From: CAVTSA01 sp963737225
GTDB lineage: Bacteria > Chloroflexota > Dormibacteria > Dormibacterales > Dormibacteraceae
Assembly (NCBI GenBank): GCA_963737225.1
Contig: CAVTSA010000013.1
Coordinates: 62,001 to 126,000, forward strand
Length of the DNA: 64,000 nt
Direction: 5' to 3'
In this document: positions 53,911 to 61,154 of the stretch, in pieces
Numbering within the stretch: the stretch's first letter is position 1
How the letters are laid out: the number at the start of each line of letters is the position of its first letter
Program-made: the position numbers and the translations under genes
The notes under the pieces: generated by a model
The model's input: the letters and a program-made list of their open reading frames with translations, nothing else
What the model was told of the DNA's origin: nothing
Databases searched by the model: none

Positions 53911-54438
53911 ATGCCCGCCACGGGCACCCTGGTTGTTCTACGCGGCAACTCGGGTTCGGGGAAGTCGACGGTGGCCCGGATGTTGCAGCAGAGGTTTGAC
54001 CGTGCCAGGTGCCTCGTAGTCGCACAGGACCGTGTGCGTCGCGAGATGCTGCGAGAACGCGAGGTTGCCGGCGGCTTGAACGTCGAGCTGATCGAGGCGA
54101 TCGCGACGTGGGGACTCGATCGCGGCCTTATCGTGGTCCTCGAGGGGATCCTCAACACGAGCCGGTACCAGCCGATGCTGGAGCGCCTCCGCAGCCGGTC
54201 ACGCACCGCTCACTTCTTCGCGTGGGATCTGGACTTCGAAGAGACTGTGAGCCGACACGGCCAGCGCCCGCAGCGCATGGACTTCTCGTCTGAGGACATG
54301 GCGCAGTGGTACCACGGCTGGCAGCCGCTCGACTTCGTCGATGAAACGAGATTCGACGCGGAGACAACCGCCGACCACGCCGTCGAACGGATCGCCAGGG
54401 CCATCGCCGGGAGTTTAGGCACAAAGCGGGCCTCCTGA
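53911..54438 (+). CDS. P-loop kinase (zeta-toxin/AAA_33-like)
   Basis: 175 residues from ATG 53911. Walker A LRGNSGSGKSTVARMLQQRF, VVAQDRVRREMLRE, GLIVVLEGILNTSRYQPML and FFAWDLDFEETVSRH. It resembles the small AAA_33 kinases that phosphorylate antibiotics, nucleosides or sugars; the substrate is not given by sequence. Another kinase of this general type sits at 60.5 kb. Confidence 0.78.
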   Translation: MPATGTLVVLRGNSGSGKSTVARMLQQRFDRARCLVVAQDRVRREMLREREVAGGLNVELIEAIATWGLDRGLIVVLEGILNTSRYQPMLERLRSRSRTAHFFAWDLDFEETVSRHGQRPQRMDFSSEDMAQWYHGWQPLDFVDETRFDAETTADHAVERIARAIAGSLGTKRAS

Positions 54439-54758
54439 GCGTGTCACGAAGCCTCACGGGAGTCCCTCGAAGTCCGCACCGCATCGACGGAGCTGGTGGA
54501 GATCTGTTGTGATAGTATCGATATAAGAATTAATAGACATGAGATGTAAGCCATGATCGGATGGGTGCGCAAGGGTAGGGCGCGCCCCACGGCGCTGGTG
54601 CCAGTCGCGGGAAGCGGCATCCAGATCTCTCCGGCCGCGTCTCGTCTGGCGCGCGAAACTTCGCGACCTGAGCTTGCCGCCGGTCTCGACCGCGATAGCA
54701 CGCCCCGACGCGATGCCTCACAGCAAGGCGTCATGATTCCGCACATACGGGCCGGGGC
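54439..54758. other. Gap with AT-rich promoter-like pocket
   Basis: The 54505-54545 segment (TATCGATATAAG, TTAATAG) is strongly AT-rich against the GC-rich background and could hold a promoter for the DedA-ArsR fusion. A short frame from 54553 has no homology that I recognise. Confidence 0.4.
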
Positions 54759-55976
54759 ATGACGTTCCTGGAGGGCTTGCATGGGGCCGTTGCCTTGATC
54801 CTTCTGGCCAGCCTTCTCTTCGCGGAGGAAGCCGGGGTTCCGATCCCCTTTGCACCGGGCGAGGTGATGCTGATCATCGCCGGGCTGCTGATTCAGACGG
54901 GGGGCCTTGACGGATGGCTCTTCGTCCCGCTCGCGATCGTGTGCTGCGGTTGCGGATCCTTCACCGGCTACAGCTGGGCCAATCTCATCGGAGAACATGG
55001 CCTCGACGTCGCCGCTGCCCGCCTCCACCAGGAAAAACGCCTGGCCAAGGTGACCGGCCGCCTGAGGGAGGCGGGCCCCAAGGACATCGCCATCACCCGG
55101 TTGATCCCGGGCTTGCGCATCTACACCAGCCTCGTCTGTGGTGCAGTTGGTGTGTCCCGCCGCCGTTTCCTGCTCGGCGTGCTGCCGGCGACCGCGCTCT
55201 GGGTCCTCACCTTCACCGCGCTCGGGTTCGTCTTCGGGATTCCGGCGGCGCGCTTCTTGAACCGCATCGAAGACCTGGCCGTCCAGGGTGGCCTGCTTCT
55301 GCTCCTGGGGGTCGGCACCTACTTCGCGGTCCGGCGGATCCCTGGCGACCGGCTCTCGGCGCTCGCCCGCGTGAACGACCACGTCCGCCTGGGAATGGCA
55401 CTGCTCGTCGACCTGGGCGTCGTCGCGGCGTTGATCACCGGCATCGAAGCCCTGACCCGGAGACTGGTCGGCCTCGACCTCATCCATCAGTGGGCGGAAG
55501 CGGCGATCCTGACCGCCGCCGTCGTGGTCGTCTACTTCCTGGCCACCCGATTCGGCTTCGGCGCCACCGCCGGTGAGGCGCTGCTCGGGACCAGCTTCCG
55601 GAACGGTCGCACGCGATCCGCACCGATGCGGCCCGTGGGATCGCCCAGGCTGGATGAGGCCCGCCGGCGCTTCCGCGACCTCGGCGACGACAACCGGCTG
55701 GCGGTTCTGAATCAGCTGCTCCAAGGCCCGCACACGATTGACGACCTCCTGTCCCACGTCGAGCTCCCACGGGAAGAGGCGCTCGGACACTTGACCACGC
55801 TGAACCGGATCGGCCTGGTCGAGCCGAAGGTCGAAGGCGACGACCCGACCACCTGCTACTCGATCGCGGATCCCGAGCTTCGGGATGCCGTCTCAAGGCT
55901 GATGCGCCTCCGCGCCGCCCCCAACCTCACCGAGGCCCGGACCCAAGGGACTCCAGGTGGGGCGGCCGCCCGCTGA
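54759..55976 (+). CDS. DedA/VTT membrane protein fused to an ArsR-like winged helix
   Basis: 405 residues. The first ~180 form a DedA (VTT) domain: FAEEAGVPIPFAPGEVMLIIAG, GCGSFTGYSWANLIG and the conserved TRLIPGLRIYTSLVCGAVGVSRRRF. Two or three more helices follow to ~residue 280. From ~300 the protein reads RRRFRDLGDDNRLAVLNQLLQGPHTIDDLLSHVELPREEALGHLTTLNRIGLVE, an ArsR-type winged-helix HTH. A membrane flippase-like domain joined to a DNA-binding domain is uncommon. No frameshift is visible at the junction. It may couple lipid or membrane state to transcription; speculation. Confidence 0.8.
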   Translation: MTFLEGLHGAVALILLASLLFAEEAGVPIPFAPGEVMLIIAGLLIQTGGLDGWLFVPLAIVCCGCGSFTGYSWANLIGEHGLDVAAARLHQEKRLAKVTGRLREAGPKDIAITRLIPGLRIYTSLVCGAVGVSRRRFLLGVLPATALWVLTFTALGFVFGIPAARFLNRIEDLAVQGGLLLLLGVGTYFAVRRIPGDRLSALARVNDHVRLGMALLVDLGVVAALITGIEALTRRLVGLDLIHQWAEAAILTAAVVVVYFLATRFGFGATAGEALLGTSFRNGRTRSAPMRPVGSPRLDEARRRFRDLGDDNRLAVLNQLLQGPHTIDDLLSHVELPREEALGHLTTLNRIGLVEPKVEGDDPTTCYSIADPELRDAVSRLMRLRAAPNLTEARTQGTPGGAAAR

Positions 55977-56004
55977 ACCTGCCAGGTTGTCACGGAATCG
56001 GCTG

Positions 56005-56064
56005 TTGGTGCACCAATCGCCCGGTTGCGGTGCTCGGAATGGGATATTGGTGCACCAATCGCCC
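56005..56064. repeat. Paired palindromes, centres 42 bp apart (locus f)
   Basis: TTGGTGCACCAATCGCCC at 56005-56022 and 56047-56064, spacer with TTGCGGTGCTCGGAA. Sits between convergent genes (DedA-ArsR and KaiC-like). 53 of 60 bases match the element at 49810. Confidence 0.9.
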
Positions 56065-56109
56065 TTCGCACCTCAATGCGGTGTCTCACCGTTTGGGGTC
56101 ACCGCGGCA

Positions 56110-57498
56110 CTAGACAGCCAGCGGTCGATGGTCCTTCGACAGGGTGATCCCCTCTCCCGTGATCTCGAATTGCCTGACGGTCGGATCATGACGATGGGCG
56201 CGTGTCTTCAAGACCGTCAGGGCCCGCCGGAATCCGTCGTTGTGGCGGAGGTACCTAAGGAGCAGCACGTTGTCCGAAAGGTGCGACATACCGTTCTCAG
56301 AGACACGTACAGGCTCGAAAAGGTCGGGGGTCTCGAGCGTCATCAGGGCGCTGATGCCCGCGCGCGAGAGGCGGCTCGTAAGTGAGTACATCCACTCGCG
56401 AAACCGTGTCTGGTCTCCCGCGGCCACTGCCAGATCGGCGAGGCTGTCGATCATCACCCGCCGGGCGCCGACTCGTTCCATCAGGTCCAGCAACGCGTAC
56501 ACCCATTCATCGATGTAGATGTCGACCGGCGACCTGCACAGGAGGTGAACGCCTGCCGTGTCCAGATCCCAACCGAAGCCGGCTGCGATCCGGCTGAGCT
56601 GGGTGCTGTCTTCCTGGAGGCTGGCGATGACTCCCGGTTGGCCGAGGGACGCCCCCTTGAAGATGAAGTGCAGGCCCATCAGCGTCTTGCCGATGCCAGA
56701 GGGCCCACACACCAATGTAGAGGCCCCCGGCCAGTAGCCCTCGCCGAGCAGCTCGTCCAGCGCGGCGACCCCGGTAGAGACCCGTTCGGTGCTCAAGGAA
56801 TAGTGCGAACGGTCCAGCCCATCCGCCAGTCGCGGGAAGACTTCCAAGCCGGCCGGCGTGATGCGATAGGTGTGGTCGCCGCTGGCGAAGTTGCTGCCCC
56901 GCAACTTCAGGACGCGCAGGACTCGCATCTCGCGCTCCCCCAGTCGCTTGGTGGAGAGCGCCAGAATGGAGTCGGCCACGGCGAACTCGGCGGCATCCGG
57001 CGCCTCTTGAGAGCTGTACTCGCCGACCCAGAAGACCGAGGTGGGGAAGGCGGTGAGGCGGCCGGCCAGGTCGTGGAGAAACCGGCGGAACTCGCCCTCG
57101 TCACTGGCAAAGGGGTGCAAGGCCTTGAAGCTGTCCACCACCACCAGGCTCGGCCGATACTGCTTCACAAGCTGGTCGATGGTGTGCAGGATTCTGGTCA
57201 ACCCGCCCTCAGTCAGAACGGTGCCGAGGTCCTCATAGATCACCCGCTCCCTGACAGCCGCCGGTTCGAAGAAGCTTAGAGATCGACCGTAGCGAATGAT
57301 CTTGTCAAACGGTTCCGACACCGTGGAGAGATACAGGGCGGGCCGCTCCGCGGTTGCGCAATGGAAGGCGTACTGCTCGCTCAGGATCGTCTTGCCGGTC
57401 CCCGGTGTCCCGATGATCAAGGTGATGCTGTTGGCAGGCAGACCGCCGTGCAGCACCTCGTCTAGCCGCCGATGTCCGCTGGAAAGTCGCTCCGTCAC
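56110..57498 (-). CDS. Double-domain KaiC-like RecA-superfamily ATPase
   Basis: 462 residues. Two RecA/KaiC domains: Walker A IIGTPGTGKTILSEQYAFH near 28-46 and VCGPSGIGKTLMGLHFIFKG near 258; Walker B-like LVVVDSFKAL and RVMIDSLADL. The end, LTVLKTRAHRHDPTVRQFEI, is like KaiC CII. It lacks obvious KaiC autophosphorylation Ser-Thr pairs, so it is more likely a signalling or redox-linked KaiC homologue than a clock protein. It is followed upstream in the operon by a MerR-receiver fusion 14 bases away. Confidence 0.86.
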   Translation of the reverse strand: MTERLSSGHRRLDEVLHGGLPANSITLIIGTPGTGKTILSEQYAFHCATAERPALYLSTVSEPFDKIIRYGRSLSFFEPAAVRERVIYEDLGTVLTEGGLTRILHTIDQLVKQYRPSLVVVDSFKALHPFASDEGEFRRFLHDLAGRLTAFPTSVFWVGEYSSQEAPDAAEFAVADSILALSTKRLGEREMRVLRVLKLRGSNFASGDHTYRITPAGLEVFPRLADGLDRSHYSLSTERVSTGVAALDELLGEGYWPGASTLVCGPSGIGKTLMGLHFIFKGASLGQPGVIASLQEDSTQLSRIAAGFGWDLDTAGVHLLCRSPVDIYIDEWVYALLDLMERVGARRVMIDSLADLAVAAGDQTRFREWMYSLTSRLSRAGISALMTLETPDLFEPVRVSENGMSHLSDNVLLLRYLRHNDGFRRALTVLKTRAHRHDPTVRQFEITGEGITLSKDHRPLAV

Positions 57499-57512
57499 CT
57501 GGCTCGTCCGCC

Positions 57513-58211
57513 CTATTCCTCGTTCCTGATACCGATCGCGGATCCCGGCTCGAGTGATGAACCGGTGGCGCGAGTGATGGCGCTCGTCCGGAGCAGATCG
57601 CGGACCATCGACAGCAGTTGAAGCGGGTCGAGCGGCTTCTGGAGGAAGGCGCTCGCGCCGTCGGCCAGAGCTTCCTCGGCGCTGTCGAGCACCGAGACGG
57701 CGAGCACTTGAGGCGAACCGCGATCGGAAAACTCTCGGCAGAGGCGGAACCCGGCTCCGCCCGAGATGAGGAGATCCAGGATGACCAGGTGCGGCGAGCG
57801 CCCATCGAACATGGCGCGTGCCTCGCCGGCGTTGAGGGCGGTACAGACGTCGTAGCCCTCGGTCTTGAGGAAGTACTCCGACAATTCCGCGGCATATGGA
57901 TCACGCTCGGCGATCAGCACCGACGGGCTGAACTCGCCGTCCGGATCCACGGTCGCCCCGAGGCCACCGCCGATGATCTCGTGCTCGAGCAGGCGGTGCG
58001 CGTCGGAGGCGCTCAGGCCATTCTCGATCTGGCGTTTGATGAATCTGAGCCGCTCGACCTCTTGCCGCGCGTACAGCCTCTGGGTTCCGTCGCTGCGCTC
58101 GGGCACCACGACGCCGTAGCGCTCCTCCCAGGCTCGAAGGGTGGCGGTCGCGACGCCGAGCATGCGGGCGACCGCGCCGATGGAATAGATGCCCCTGGGC
58201 GCCGACGGCAT
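57513..58211 (-). CDS. MerR-type HTH fused to a response-regulator receiver domain
   Basis: 232 residues. The N-terminal MerR-like winged helix is YSIGAVARMLGVATATLRAWEERYGVVVPERSDGTQRLYARQEVERLRFIKRQI. From ~95 a receiver domain follows: SVLIAERDPYAAELSEYFLKTEGY, phospho-acceptor Asp in HLVILDLLISGG and the conserved Lys in AFLQKPLDPLQLL. MerR proteins are usually single; this combination suggests a phosphorylation-controlled MerR switch. It lies in the same operon as the KaiC-like gene; its own kinase is not evident nearby. Confidence 0.85.
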   Translation of the reverse strand: MPSAPRGIYSIGAVARMLGVATATLRAWEERYGVVVPERSDGTQRLYARQEVERLRFIKRQIENGLSASDAHRLLEHEIIGGGLGATVDPDGEFSPSVLIAERDPYAAELSEYFLKTEGYDVCTALNAGEARAMFDGRSPHLVILDLLISGGAGFRLCREFSDRGSPQVLAVSVLDSAEEALADGASAFLQKPLDPLQLLSMVRDLLRTSAITRATGSSLEPGSAIGIRNEE

Positions 58212-58357
58212 CAGAGGCGACGTGCCACGAGGGGTCGACCCACCGATTCAGCGTACCGCAAAACTCGCCCAAAGCCGAACCTTCATTCCCGGCTTGCGGA
58301 GAGCTTGTCGAAGGTTTAGGATCCTGGGGAGGGCCGCGCAGAGTAATTGAAGAGGTG

Positions 58358-58762
58358 ATGAGGGACAATAAGGTGGGCTCTGAACTCGAATCGTGGGACG
58401 GAGAGTCGGGGGACACCCTGCGAGAGAGGGAGCGTCTCCTGGCCTTTCGCTATGGGCTGGGGGAAGGCCGGCGGAGACGTTTCGATGGAGAGGACCTTGC
58501 CTGCAACGACCTGGCTGAGGTCGAGCGCTGGGTCGAGGTCTACACGGAGCTCGTCGAGTTCACGCACAGTGCTCTGGAGGCGGCGCTGCCGGAAGCGTCG
58601 TCGGTCGCCGCCGATCCCGAGCCTGATGATCCGCCGACGGAATGGAGGCCTTTGATGTTGCAGGCCCGCGTCCAGGAACTCCACCTCAGCTATTGGGCCA
58701 GCCGGCTTGATCGTCTTCGCACGAAGTCCGGTCTCGGCCGGAATCCAGCCACAGGCCCGTGA
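58358..58762 (+). CDS. Hypothetical protein between two receiver-domain genes
   Basis: 134 residues from ATG 58358, with GAAGAGG 6 bases upstream. Mostly acidic helical: LRERERLLAFRYGLGEG, LAEVERWVEVYTELVEFTHSALEAALPE and QELHLSYWASRLDRLR. Not recognised. It is divergent from the MerR-receiver gene and 27 bases upstream of a lone receiver; a role in the same signalling unit is likely. Confidence 0.7.
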   Translation: MRDNKVGSELESWDGESGDTLRERERLLAFRYGLGEGRRRRFDGEDLACNDLAEVERWVEVYTELVEFTHSALEAALPEASSVAADPEPDDPPTEWRPLMLQARVQELHLSYWASRLDRLRTKSGLGRNPATGP

Positions 58763-58789
58763 CCGCACAACGCTCCTCGAGGTGGATGG

Positions 58790-59233
58790 GTGACCATGGC
58801 CGGTAGCGATATGCCCGATCCGATTCGAGTGTTGCTCGTCGAGGACGACACCGAATTTGCTGAGATGTACCAGGTTCGTCTCGAGGCCGACGAGTATGCC
58901 GTGAAGCGTGCCCAGAACGGCCGGGAGGGGTTGATACTGGCGCACGCCTGGCAGCCCCATCTGATCTTCCTCGACATACGGATGCCGGAGATGGACGGCC
59001 TGGATATGTTGCGGACGCTGCGTGAGGATCCGATCACCGCAGCCATCCCCGTGGTGATACTGACGAACTACAGCGATGATGCATTGCGGCGTGAGGCAGA
59101 GCGCCTTGGCGTCCTCCAGTGGCAGTTGAAGACCGACACCACGCCCTCCGGGATTGCGACCTGGGTTCAGCGCTGGTCATCCGAGGTCGAGGAAGAGGGC
59201 CGCGGGTTGGACCCTGATGCGCGGTATGCGTAG
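58790..59233 (+). CDS. Stand-alone response regulator receiver domain
   Basis: 147 residues. RVLLVEDDTEFAEMYQVRLEADEY (acidic pair), phospho-acceptor LIFLDIRMPEMDGLDML, VVILTNYSDD (Thr) and the Lys in QLKTDTTP. There is no output domain, so it acts through protein contact, perhaps on the KaiC-like ATPase or the MerR-receiver protein. GTG 58790 or ATG 58796 as start. Confidence 0.88.
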   Translation: MTMAGSDMPDPIRVLLVEDDTEFAEMYQVRLEADEYAVKRAQNGREGLILAHAWQPHLIFLDIRMPEMDGLDMLRTLREDPITAAIPVVILTNYSDDALRREAERLGVLQWQLKTDTTPSGIATWVQRWSSEVEEEGRGLDPDARYA

Positions 59234-59498
59234 TCGGGGAGACCATTCTCGTTCGGGTGATCTTCAACAGCGGCTTGGGGAGCCCCACGCGCTCGGGTCG
59301 ACGTCGACGGCGACCTGGTCGTGCACCCACGTAAGGAAGAGATTGGGGCCCCCACAGGGCTGGGCCTGAGATCTATGGACGCGATGGGAATGGCAGCCCC
59401 TTGGTCGCCGGGTCACGCGGCGGGTCGCAAGGGATTGCGCGGCGTGTTGGCATTGCGCACATGTGGACCTCGTCCACATCCGATTAGGGTTAGGCGCC

Positions 59499-60182
59499 AT
59501 GAGGCTCCTCCTGACTTCCGGTGGCATCACCAACGTGAGCATCCGGAAGGTGCTCGTCGACCTGCTGGGCAAACCGATTGCCGAGTCCAGCGCCCTCTGC
59601 ATCCCCACCGCGGCCTACGCGATGCCGGGAGGTGCCGGCATGGCATGGAAGCTGATCAGCGGACGAGCCCTCAGCCCCTTATGCGAATTGGGCTGGAGGT
59701 CCTTGGGCGTGCTGGAGCTCACGGTGCTGCCCAGCATCGATCAAGAGCTTTGGGTCCCCCTGGTGAAGCAGACTGACGCTCTGCTGGTGGGAGGGGGCGA
59801 TCCCCTTTTCCTGTGCGAGTGGATGCGCCGGTCTGGACTGGCGCAGCTTTTCCCCTTGCTTGAGGACGTGGTGTACGTGGGAGTGAGCGGAGGCAGTTTG
59901 GTGATGGGCCCCAACGTGGGGGAGGAGTTCGTCTTCAGTAATCGGCCCATCGGCGGTGACGAAGCTCTGGGACTCGTCAACTTCTCGATGTTTCCGCACG
60001 TGGATAACGAGAGGCTGCTGCCCGACCACTCCATGGCTAACGCAGAAAGATGGGCCGCCCGTCTGCCCGTGCCGGGCTACGCGATCGACGATCAGACAGC
60101 TCTGAGGGTGACCGATGGCACCGTTCAGGTCGTCTCTGAGGGGCACTGGAAGCTGTTCACTCCGCGCTCGGACACGTGCTGA
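59499..60182 (+). CDS. Peptidase E-like (S51) protein
   Basis: 227 residues from ATG 59499. RLLLTSGGITNVSI at the N-terminus and the nucleophile motif VGVSGGSLVMGP (S51 enzymes have GxSAGS). DHSMAN and GYAIDDQTAL fit the later histidine/aspartate regions. Likely an Asp-dipeptidase-like or related glutamine-amidotransferase-fold peptidase; substrate uncertain. Confidence 0.75.
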   Translation: MRLLLTSGGITNVSIRKVLVDLLGKPIAESSALCIPTAAYAMPGGAGMAWKLISGRALSPLCELGWRSLGVLELTVLPSIDQELWVPLVKQTDALLVGGGDPLFLCEWMRRSGLAQLFPLLEDVVYVGVSGGSLVMGPNVGEEFVFSNRPIGGDEALGLVNFSMFPHVDNERLLPDHSMANAERWAARLPVPGYAIDDQTALRVTDGTVQVVSEGHWKLFTPRSDTC

Positions 60183-60524
60183 AGTCAGGGTCGCGACGAC
60201 GCGAGCCGGGTAACAGAAGAACCAGCCGGTAGGGACTGCTGTCGAAGGAGGAGGGTGCCTCGGAGTTGTTTGCGGGCCGCGACCTGGTGACCGCGGCGAG
60301 ACCATGACCCGGCAGGAGATCGGACAGGAAGGGCGGCCGCGCCGATGGACGATGTCACTGGACGGCTCCACGGCACTCGACGCCGTGCCCGACGACTACG
60401 TGTACTCCTTGAGGGTCAGAACGACCCGAGGTCCGGCGCTGGATGGCGAAGTGGTCGGAGGGCTGGCTCCGACCACACGTCCGAGGGCGGTTGGGTGGGG
60501 GCGCGTCCAAAAGTGATCGCACTC
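60183..60524. other. Gene-free stretch
   Basis: No coding frame with protein-like composition in either strand. It is GC-rich with no repeat I could identify. Confidence 0.4.
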
Positions 60525-61154
60525 CTAGCGGGTGGGTTTCCCCGCCTGGATCTCGAGCAGTCTCTTCGCTTGCTCGACGCACTCGTGGCGAGAGGGGCCC
60601 ATGTCCAGGACCGGCCAGCCTTGTGGCGGGCCGTAGGTACGCCAGCGATGGATCCCGATCTTCTCGGCCGTCGACCCTCGTGGCGTCTCGTCGAAAAGGT
60701 CAGTCTGACTTGCGCGCCGGGTCCGGGACACCAGACGCTGCTCCAGCTGGGCCAGGTCCCCAAGCACACATTCAATGAAGAGGAACGGGATGTCCGCATC
60801 GTGCGCAATCGCGGCCGCTCGCTCGGGGACGCTGGGGTAGTGGGAAGTGGTGTCGAGAATGACCCGCGCCTGCGGCTCAAGGAGGGCGTCTGCCGCCAGG
60901 GCGAACATGACATCGAAAGAGAGGCGACCGGCGTCACCCCAGTCGACGCCGCCTTCTAGAAGCGCGGACTTGATCACATCACGGTCGATGACATGGGCGT
61001 CCGCGACCCGCGCGATACCCCGCGCCAGGGTGCTCTTGCCGATTCCTGGGGGACCGGCAAGTTGAAGCAAAAACCGCTTAGCAGGGTGCTGAAGAAGCCC
61101 AGAAGCCACCGAGGTTGGTGGCAGGGGGTTGCCACTCGGTCGTAGAGGCGCCAT
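60525..61154 (-). CDS. P-loop kinase truncated at the 5' end by an IS insertion
   Basis: The kinase part starts with RFLLQLAGPPGIGKSTLARGIA and continues with AHVIDRDVIKSALLEGG, DTTSHYPSVPERAAAIAHD and FLFIECVLGDLAQLEQRL, an AAA_33/chloramphenicol-phosphotransferase-like kinase. Residues before AKRFLL are coded by the end of an IS5-type element. Beyond the element the original start reads on in frame: GTG-TTG at 62507-62502 then RSHHPPKRFLL. The annotated start at 61154 is therefore in IS sequence and may not be used. Confidence 0.75.
   Translation of the reverse strand: MAPLRPSGNPLPPTSVASGLLQHPAKRFLLQLAGPPGIGKSTLARGIARVADAHVIDRDVIKSALLEGGVDWGDAGRLSFDVMFALAADALLEPQARVILDTTSHYPSVPERAAAIAHDADIPFLFIECVLGDLAQLEQRLVSRTRRASQTDLFDETPRGSTAEKIGIHRWRTYGPPQGWPVLDMGPSRHECVEQAKRLLEIQAGKPTR

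Noticed and set aside
54444..55790. A long reverse-strand open frame opposite the DedA-ArsR gene
   Set aside because: Composition is shadow-like (Gln/Arg/Glu-rich from GC-rich third positions); the forward frame has clear domain motifs.
49810..56064. Repeat-spacer-repeat units as small CRISPR arrays
   Set aside because: Units have only two repeats, 18 bp and perfectly palindromic, and the two spacers are similar to each other; no cas genes nearby.
59234..59498. Possible integrase/transposase fragment on the reverse strand
   Set aside because: A few residues looked suggestive, but no catalytic motif or consistent frame could be followed.
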